Assembly (NCBI GenBank): GCA_002727395.1
Contig: PBWY01000080.1
Location: 1-12,013, forward strand
Direction of reading: 5' to 3'
Length of the DNA: 12,013 nt
Source of the DNA: Rhodospirillales bacterium
Lineage (GTDB): Bacteria; Pseudomonadota; Alphaproteobacteria; MPNO01; UBA2964
Shown: positions 6,765 through 12,013 of the stretch, in pieces
Numbering within the stretch: position 1 is the first letter of the stretch
Layout: each line of letters opens with the position of its first letter
The notes under the pieces: model-generated
Seen by the model: the letters and a program-made list of their open reading frames with translations, nothing else
Database searches by the model: none
Told to the model about the DNA's origin: nothing
Made by a program: the position numbers and the translations under genes

Positions 6765-7718
6765 ATGTATGTTTCTATGATAAGTAAAAAGAAGTGTCAT
6801 AAAGATTTTGTTGTTTTGGCATTCTATCATTTTATTCAGATAGATGATGTCGAAATTTTGAAGATCTCTATGAAAAAAGTTTGTGAAGACAATAAAATAA
6901 TCGGCACCATTTTATTAGCGGAGGAAGGTATAAATGCCACGATCGCTGGCGGCAGGGCTGGCATTGATAATCTCTTGTCCCACCTTAAGGTTGATATTCG
7001 TTTTTCTAATTTAGTTTACAAGGAATCCTTTACAAAGAAAAAGCCTTTCAAGCGGTTGAAAGTTAAAACTAGAAACGAAATCGTTAGTATGGGTATCCCT
7101 AATACCGACCCAAAATCTCTTTCTGGGATTAGAGTCGATGCGCACCAGTGGAATCAGCTAATTCAAGACCCAGACGTTATTACAATTGATACACGGAATG
7201 AGTACGAGTGTGAAATCGGGAGTTTCAAAAATGCAGTTTCACCGGGAACTAAAACTTTTCGTGAGTTTCCAGGTTTTGTAGACAAAGCCTTAGATCCTGA
7301 AAAACATAACAAAGTGGCGATGTTTTGCACTGGTGGTATACGTTGTGAAAAGGCTACGCACTATTTACTCAAAAAAGGTTTTAAGGAGGTTTACCAACTA
7401 GATGGTGGCATTCTCAAATATTTGGAAACCGTCAATCATGAAGAGAGTCTGTGGCACGGAGAATGTTTCGTATTTGATGACCGCGTGACGGTTGATAAAA
7501 ATCTTGGCCCAGGCTCTTTTAAACAATGCAGTGCTTGTCGTCGACCTTTGTCTGCTAAGGATAGGGAGAGTCCAAATTTTGTACAGGGAATATCCTGTCC
7601 ACATTGTTATGGCAAAATCAGTGTGAAAAAACTTTCTGCTTTAAAAGAAAGACAGCATCAAATTGAACTGAGAAAAATACGAAAAAATGGAACAATTAGA
7701 AATGATAAGAGGAATTAG
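6765..7718 (+). CDS. trhO: tRNA uridine(34) hydroxylase TrhO (rhodanese-like, YceA family)
   Basis: TrhO uses molecular oxygen to hydroxylate U34 in the anticodon of certain tRNAs to 5-hydroxyuridine, the precursor of cmo5U/mo5U wobble bases. The 317 residues have the family layout. An N-terminal acylphosphatase-like domain (FYHF 20-23, GTILLAEEGINATIAG 47-62) is followed by a rhodanese domain (about 123-225). That domain has DTRNEYECEIGSF (142-154) and catalytic-loop CTGGIRCEK with Cys188 and Cys194. WHGECFVFDDRV (230-241) is followed by a zinc-ribbon-like set of two CxxC pairs (Cys255/258 and Cys278/281). The start is uncertain between ATG 6765 and ATG 6777: the only AAAGG sits one base from the first and thirteen from the second. 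The next gene starts five bases after the stop, so they form an operon. Confidence 0.93.
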   Translation: MYVSMISKKKCHKDFVVLAFYHFIQIDDVEILKISMKKVCEDNKIIGTILLAEEGINATIAGGRAGIDNLLSHLKVDIRFSNLVYKESFTKKKPFKRLKVKTRNEIVSMGIPNTDPKSLSGIRVDAHQWNQLIQDPDVITIDTRNEYECEIGSFKNAVSPGTKTFREFPGFVDKALDPEKHNKVAMFCTGGIRCEKATHYLLKKGFKEVYQLDGGILKYLETVNHEESLWHGECFVFDDRVTVDKNLGPGSFKQCSACRRPLSAKDRESPNFVQGISCPHCYGKISVKKLSALKERQHQIELRKIRKNGTIRNDKRN

Positions 7719-7723
7719 TAATT

Positions 7724-8377
7724 ATGTCAGATTATCCTTTACTCTATTCATTTAGACGTTGTCCTTATGCTATGCGTTCAAGAATGGCGCTTAAAAAAGC
7801 GGGTATTATTTGTGAATTGAGGGAGGTGGTGTTACGCGACAAGCCTTCAGAAATGTTAGAGTTATCGCCTAAAGGAACAGTTCCTGTTTTAAAACTAGCG
7901 GATGGCAAAGTATTGGAGGAAAGTCTGGATATTATGCATTGGGCACTTAATTTTCGAGATCCGGATAGGTGGTTAGAACCAATAGATGAGATTGGGGCAA
8001 TTATTAACCTATTGGATAATGAATTTAAAATCACTCTGGATAAATATAAATACTACATAAAATACCCAGAGTTTTCCCAACAATATTACAGATCGGAGGG
8101 TGAAAAGTTTCTTATTTATTTAAACGAAATTCTAACTAAAAATCAAGGTCTCGGTTTATGCGATTTAAGAACAACTTTGGCAGATATAGCGGCATTTCCT
8201 TTTGTGCGCCAATTTGCTTTTGTTGATAAGACTTGGTTCGATCAAACTCCCTATAAAATGTTGCAGGGTTGGCTAAATTTTCATCTATCGAGTCCACTTT
8301 TTAAGAATGTTATGAAAAAGTACAAAGCTTGGATCCCAGGAGATCCCTTGGTATTATTTGGTGAAGAGGTGAGCTAA
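7724..8377 (+). CDS. Glutathione S-transferase-like protein with CPYA active-site motif
   Basis: A 217-residue cytosolic protein with a thioredoxin-like GST N-terminal domain and a helical C-terminal domain. The N-terminus YSFRRCPYAMRSRMAL (8-23) places Cys13 where glutaredoxin 2 and omega-type GSTs carry their thiol. The motif is CPYA rather than CPYC, which favours single-thiol glutathione chemistry. The cis-proline segment GTVPVLKL (51-58) and the glutathione-contact residues ES (66-67, in LEESLDIMHW) are present. The C-terminal domain includes TLADIAAFPFVRQFA. The gene follows trhO by five bases, with AGAGGA about ten bases before its ATG, so the two are cotranscribed. The exact substrate is unknown; a role in deglutathionylation or redox support of its operon partner is only an inference. 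Confidence 0.85.
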   Translation: MSDYPLLYSFRRCPYAMRSRMALKKAGIICELREVVLRDKPSEMLELSPKGTVPVLKLADGKVLEESLDIMHWALNFRDPDRWLEPIDEIGAIINLLDNEFKITLDKYKYYIKYPEFSQQYYRSEGEKFLIYLNEILTKNQGLGLCDLRTTLADIAAFPFVRQFAFVDKTWFDQTPYKMLQGWLNFHLSSPLFKNVMKKYKAWIPGDPLVLFGEEVS

Positions 8378-8389
8378 CTGGTCGAAAAA

Positions 8390-9098
8390 CTAAAACTTTT
8401 CTACCCATGGCCTTAGTTCTATTTCCCATGCCCAGCTGTCGCGTGGCTGACGCAAAAAATCATAATAGGTCTTGGCTATATTGTCGGGGTCTAAAAGTCC
8501 ATCTGACCCTCTATCGTCCCGCGGATCATTCGGTTGTTTAATACCTCCATCAATGACGAAGTGGGCAACGTGAATATTTTTTGGGTGTAGTTCTCGGGAT
8601 AGACTTTGTGCTAAACCACGTAAGCCGAATTTACCCATGGCAAAGGTGGCGGAATTTGGGTAACCCTTTACACTGGCGGAAGCACCTGTAAAAAAAAATC
8701 GACCCTCGACCACGTGGTACCATCAGTTTGGCCGCTTGCTGGGCGACCAAGAAGCCACCATAACATGTGATTTTAATTGCCTGTAGAACTAGACCTGGAT
8801 CTAAGTCCGTAATTGGGCCTCGCACTCGGTTAGACGCATTATAAATTACTATATCAGGTTGTGCGATGTCTGAACTCACTCTATTAAACAAATCTATGAC
8901 ATTTCCTGGAGAAATCGCATCACATTTATAAGTATTTGCACCCGTTTCAGATACTAATGACTCTAGCTTATCTATATTGCGTGATGCCAACGCGACTTTT
9001 ATTCCTCTTGAGGTGAAAAGACGCGTAAGTGAGGAACTTAAACCTTGCCCGGCCCCCACTATCAGAGCCAACTCATTTGTTTCTACAGTCACTGTCAT
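8390..9098 (-). pseudogene. Short-chain dehydrogenase/reductase-like gene, frameshifted at a T9 run
   Basis: A Rossmann-fold SDR-like protein split between two frames. The first frame (9098 down to 8631) gives MTVTVETNELALIVGAGQGLS, a cofactor loop whose third glycine is Ser21, then the NAS motif at 87-89. It reads through RGRGSIFF and then goes out of frame until a stop at 8631. The second frame (to 8390) resumes with FFTGASASVKGYPNSATFAMGKFGLRGL and ends ELRPWVEKF. Removing one T from the run of nine at 8690-8698 joins them into about 235 residues, a normal SDR length. The catalytic YxxxK site reads FAMGK, so the tyrosine is Phe. The IHVAHFVIDGGI segment resembles an SDR subgroup in which I recall this replacement as normal. 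The ATG lies five bases after the BON lipoprotein stop. The break may be a sequencing error, a real mutation, or bypassed by slippage. Confidence 0.85.
8690..8698 (-). other. Homopolymer T9 (coding strand), frameshift site in the SDR-like gene
   Basis: Nine A on the plus strand read as nine T in the SDR coding strand. Upstream codons end ATT-TTT-TTT and then read TAC (Tyr) out of frame. With eight T the next codon is ACA, giving the expected TGASAS motif. This is the only change needed to restore one open frame. Confidence 0.85.
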
Positions 9099-9103
9099 AT
9101 TTA

Positions 9104-9691
9104 TTAATTTACTTTAACAGGGTTCACTAATACATGGTGAACCACACCATTTACGTGCTTGATACGTTTAGCGATAGTTAAAACCTTATTTAGCTCTTTT
9201 TGGGATAGTGCCCGACCAATAAGATAAATTGTCGAATTTACAACACGAGTTTGATAGTTCGCTGACTTAATACCTTTTTCCGCGAGAAGTTGGGAGTTAA
9301 GTTTAGTACTAATCCAAATATCATTTGCTGTATTTTTAAACTTTCCAGTATTTGTGACCTGAACATTATTGTAAATTGTTCTGATGCCCGGTATGCCGCT
9401 AGTCAGTGCTATGATACGTTGCCGTTGATATTCTGACCCTACCGTGCCTGTAAGCATTACTCTTCCTTCATAAACATTTGTATGTAGGTTAAAGAATAAG
9501 TCGTGGTTTTTACCGCTAAAAAGCCGTTTATTGATATCAAGTTTTATTTCAGCATCTGTGGCAATCTGTTTTAGCAGTCGTTCTTCGATAATAGTACAGC
9601 TCTGAAAGAATATTGTGCTCATCATAAGCAAGATAAGGGCCTTAGCGAACTTTGGTGCTGGGAAGGGTAGTTTATTAAGTTTGACTTCCAT
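9104..9691 (-). CDS. Lipoprotein with two BON domains (OsmY/DolP-like)
   Basis: A 195-residue envelope lipoprotein. The N-terminus is basic, then hydrophobic (ALILLMMSTIFF), and ends in a lipobox FQSC with the lipidated Cys32. The next residue is Thr, not Asp, so sorting to the outer membrane is expected. Two BON domains follow, roughly 46-115 (GRVMLTGTVGSEYQRQ, then GIRTIYNNVQV) and 124-192 (NSTIYLIGRALSQKE, then HVNGVVHHVLV). BON domains bind phospholipid or periplasmic surfaces. The double-BON lipoprotein DolP (YraP) of E. coli supports outer-membrane integrity, and this protein has the same plan. The start at 9691 is fixed by AGAGG six bases upstream, although it overlaps the end of the acyl-CoA ligase gene by 17 bases. 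It is translationally linked to the genes on both sides. Confidence 0.9.
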   Translation of the reverse strand: MEVKLNKLPFPAPKFAKALILLMMSTIFFQSCTIIEERLLKQIATDAEIKLDINKRLFSGKNHDLFFNLHTNVYEGRVMLTGTVGSEYQRQRIIALTSGIPGIRTIYNNVQVTNTGKFKNTANDIWISTKLNSQLLAEKGIKSANYQTRVVNSTIYLIGRALSQKELNKVLTIAKRIKHVNGVVHHVLVNPVKVN

Positions 9692-11468
9692 AAAGAGCCT
9701 CTAATTTTTCGAAGAACTTCTCGCGAATAATGTGTCGCCGAATTTTTAGGGTAGGTGTTAACATTTCATTATCAATTGTGAATGCTTCATGGCTTAAGGT
9801 AAATCGGCGGACTTTTTCAATACCAGAAAGATTGTTACTTACTCGGTCAACAGCTTTAACCATTACCTTTTTGAAATCGGGTTGTTCAACAACAAATTCT
9901 AGGTTAGTTTTTGAGTGTCCGTTTTCTTTAGCCCAAGCAGCCGCGTATTCCGCATCTGGTATGATTAGAGCTGTTAAATGTGGACGCCTGTCACCATAAA
10001 CCATGGCTTGTCCAATTTCAGGCTGAGTCGTTAACATTCCCTCAATACGTTGTGGAGAAATATTATCACCCCCAGAATTAACGATAATATCCTTCTTTCT
10101 ATCAGTTATTTTGAGATACCCGTCTCCGTCGAATTCTCCTATATCGCCCGTGTGAAGCCACCCATCTTTGATTGCTTCGCCAGTTGCTTCTAGGTTATTC
10201 CAATAACCTTGCATCACCAGCTCTCCTTTAACAATGATTTCTCCATCATTCGCTATCTGGCAATCGACACCTTTCATTGGTTTTCCAACGGTGTCTATTC
10301 GATTGTCAGAAGGGGGGTTGCAGCTTATTACTGGTGCACTTTCAGTTTGACCATAGCCTTGAAGCAGCTTTATACCAAGCGCAGTAAAAAAAATTCCAAT
10401 ATCATAATTCAGAGGTGCGCCGCCGGAAACTAATGCTTTGAGCTGGCCACCAAATCGACCTTTTACCTTTGAACGAACGAGTTTATCTAGAACAACATTT
10501 TGTAAATTTTCAGATAGAGACATGCTAGCGGGCTTTTCGTATTTTTTTCTTCCGAGTTGAATTGTTTTATTAAAAAGTTTTTCAGAGATGCCGCCTGCCT
10601 GTTTTACACCCTTTCTAATACGATCGTGCATCACTTCATATAACCGGGGAACAGCGGTCATAAGAGTAGGGTGTACCTCTTCCATATTTTGGGCCAATTT
10701 ATCTATACCTTCTGCATAATAAATTTGTGCGCCTATCATGATCGGAAAAAATTGACCTGCGGTATGCTCGTAGGAGTGCGATAAAGGAAGAAATGATAAA
10801 AACACTTCATCCCCAAGCCCCATTTCCTGCAGTAAATCAATAGATCCAATACAATTACAGAGTATAGCTCCGTGGCTTAACATCACCCCTTTAGGTGTCC
10901 CCCCTGTCCCTGAAGTATAAATAAGACAGGCAGTTTCATCACGTGATATACTCTCTATGGCGTTATCAAGTATCGCCGCAGTGTCAGTACACGAATTAAC
11001 AATTGTATCTAAACTGTGTAACGATATACGATCTGTTTGAACTTCGAGTTTTGGATCAAATGAAATTGCAAATTTTAGGCTAGCTACTTTTTCCGCCGCT
11101 GGAAGTACATTCTTTGCTATGTTAGTTGAAGATACTATAACTCCAATTGCTTGGGAATCTTCCAAAATATATTTATGATCTGATATACTATTTGTAACAT
11201 AGGCGGGTACTGTTATTCCCCCTACAGCCATAATAGCGAGATCGGCGATAGGCCACTCCGGGCGGCTTTCTGAGACTAACCCAACTCTGTCACCAGGCTT
11301 AACTCCGAGGGTTTTTAGTTTGTCTGCTAAGCTAGCGACGCGTTTGGCCGCTTCCTCCCAAGTAACAGATTGCCATGTGCTTCCTTTTTTCGACCATAAA
11401 AAGGGGGCATCACCTTTCTTTAATACCTTGTCATAAAATAGCTCTATTAGATTTTTCATTTGGTCCAT
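9675..11468 (-). CDS. Long-chain fatty-acid-CoA ligase (FadD15-like AMP-forming synthetase)
   Basis: Activates a long-chain fatty acid with ATP and CoA through an acyl-adenylate, at the inner face of the membrane, for lipid synthesis or degradation. From the ATG at 11468 it has 597 residues, typical of FadD15-type enzymes. Motifs of the ANL superfamily in order are YTSGTGGTPKG (184-194, phosphate loop; the common second Thr is Gly), FLPLSHSYEHTAGQ (226-239), LVSGGAPL (346-353), QGYGQTES (370-377), GWLHTGDIGEFDGDGYLKITDRKKDIIVNSGG (436-467) with the AMP-ribose Asp and the hinge, and LTPTLKIRR (570-578) with the catalytic Lys. Other possible starts are GTG 11480 and ATG 11459; no Shine-Dalgarno is decisive. 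It heads a (-) operon: the lipoprotein start overlaps its end by 17 bases. Confidence 0.93.
   Translation of the reverse strand: MDQMKNLIELFYDKVLKKGDAPFLWSKKGSTWQSVTWEEAAKRVASLADKLKTLGVKPGDRVGLVSESRPEWPIADLAIMAVGGITVPAYVTNSISDHKYILEDSQAIGVIVSSTNIAKNVLPAAEKVASLKFAISFDPKLEVQTDRISLHSLDTIVNSCTDTAAILDNAIESISRDETACLIYTSGTGGTPKGVMLSHGAILCNCIGSIDLLQEMGLGDEVFLSFLPLSHSYEHTAGQFFPIMIGAQIYYAEGIDKLAQNMEEVHPTLMTAVPRLYEVMHDRIRKGVKQAGGISEKLFNKTIQLGRKKYEKPASMSLSENLQNVVLDKLVRSKVKGRFGGQLKALVSGGAPLNYDIGIFFTALGIKLLQGYGQTESAPVISCNPPSDNRIDTVGKPMKGVDCQIANDGEIIVKGELVMQGYWNNLEATGEAIKDGWLHTGDIGEFDGDGYLKITDRKKDIIVNSGGDNISPQRIEGMLTTQPEIGQAMVYGDRRPHLTALIIPDAEYAAAWAKENGHSKTNLEFVVEQPDFKKVMVKAVDRVSNNLSGIEKVRRFTLSHEAFTIDNEMLTPTLKIRRHIIREKFFEKLEALYGSQT
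9698..9702 (-). promoter_or_regulatory. Ribosome binding site of the BON lipoprotein gene, inside the upstream gene
   Basis: AGAGG on the minus strand, six bases before the ATG at 9691. It lies within the last codons of the acyl-CoA ligase gene and decides the lipoprotein start despite the overlap. Confidence 0.65.
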
Positions 11469-11633
11469 CTTACAGCCCACGCTTTAGATTGATACTTTAA
11501 TTAGTCAATATAAATTAATTCAGTTGGTGCACTAATTCCGTTTAGTTGGAAGAATTAAATTAATTTTTTTTAAACAAGTATATTACTATTTCTATGAAAC
11601 TTTGAAACTTGTGGGCGCTATATACAAGCTTAA

Positions 11634-12013
11634 TTATTCTTTCCAGATTGGAATACACCTTTCGGCGACAACATATTCGTATGGTATTGGTTTGGTCAGT
11701 TGACCTACTGACTGTGCAAAAGCATTTATACGCTGAATAGTAGTCCTAGATATAGAGGGTGCATAAAATGGTGTATCATTATTTACGATATCTGAGATAA
11801 GATTTGTCGCTTCCGGAGGAAATAATTTTTCCCCTACTTTGATCGCAATTGATGGATCGGATCTAAGTGCTCGCTGTGCTTTGACAATTGCCCTTACGGC
11901 GGCTTCTACCGATTCGGGCTCTTTCTCAAGATAATTGTCTGTTATAGCGAAACCCGCACAAGTGGTGTATCTAACCTCACCAGGGTCATAACCTCTGCGG
12001 ACATCTATATGAA
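11634..12013 (-). CDS. ABC transporter substrate-binding protein, NMT1/SsuA-like, C-terminal fragment
   Basis: Found by translating the minus strand from the window edge. It gives 125 in-frame residues and then a TAA at 11634-11636. The fragment begins HIDVRRGYDPGEVRYTTCAG and ends VVAERCIPIWKE. The order FAITDNYLEKEPESVEAAVRA, then KAQRALRSDP, then PPEA, then FYAPSISR, then INAFAQSVGQL resembles the C-terminal lobe of NMT1/THI5- or SsuA-type periplasmic binding proteins. These feed ABC importers for thiamine precursors, sulfonates, taurine or similar organic solutes. The substrate cannot be told from this lobe. The start, signal peptide and transporter partners lie beyond base 12013. A 165-bp gap separates it from the acyl-CoA ligase start at 11468, so the two are probably separate units. 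Confidence 0.7.
   Translation of the reverse strand, partial: HIDVRRGYDPGEVRYTTCAGFAITDNYLEKEPESVEAAVRAIVKAQRALRSDPSIAIKVGEKLFPPEATNLISDIVNNDTPFYAPSISRTTIQRINAFAQSVGQLTKPIPYEYVVAERCIPIWKE

Noticed and set aside
8382..8401. GAAAA...TTTTC inverted repeat between the convergent GST and SDR genes.
   Set aside because: A five-pair, A/T-dominated stem is too weak to call a terminator.
11481..11633. Search for an RNA gene, promoter or terminator in the gap before the substrate-binding protein gene.
   Set aside because: AT-rich with a T8 run and a short GAAACTT direct repeat, but no convincing -35/-10 pair or stable hairpin was found.

Overview
The window looks like ordinary chromosomal backbone of a free-living, moderately AT-rich alphaproteobacterium. 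The best lineage marker is a GapR (DUF2312) gene next to a DUF1244 gene. Glycolate oxidase GlcF, a glycerate 2-kinase beside a pyruvate kinase, and a FadD15-like acyl-CoA ligase fit the same picture. I cannot place it below class level. I found no tRNA, rRNA, CRISPR, insertion sequence, prophage or defence gene.

Layout. Positions 1-1679 (+) hold the C-terminal part of glycolate oxidase iron-sulfur subunit GlcF, cut by the window edge, and a tetratricopeptide-repeat protein. Positions 1715-4421 (-) hold a glycerate 2-kinase followed by pyruvate kinase. Positions 4463-5585 (+) hold a small three-helix membrane protein, a DUF1244 protein and GapR, with a hairpin between the last two. Positions 5618-6496 (-) encode a YghU-type (nu-class) glutathione transferase. 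A 268-bp AT-rich divergent gap follows, then a two-gene (+) operon of tRNA hydroxylase TrhO and a second, CPYA-type GST (6765-8377). Positions 8390-11480 (-) hold a tight operon of long-chain acyl-CoA ligase, two-BON-domain lipoprotein and a short-chain dehydrogenase-like gene broken by a +1 frameshift in a run of nine T. The last 380 bases (-) are the C-terminus of an NMT1/SsuA-like ABC transporter substrate-binding protein, cut by the window edge.

How the genes fit together. GlcF (glycolate to glyoxylate), glycerate kinase (glycerate to 2-phosphoglycerate) and pyruvate kinase (PEP to pyruvate) are steps of one route from two-carbon acids to pyruvate. The linking enzymes, glyoxylate carboligase and tartronate-semialdehyde reductase, are not in the window. 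The rest is envelope, redox, tRNA-modification and nucleoid housekeeping.

I did not find a new multi-gene system. The points most worth checking are the homopolymer frameshift in the SDR-like gene, that protein's missing catalytic tyrosine, the acyl-CoA ligase/BON lipoprotein/SDR coupling, and an acidic tail on GapR.
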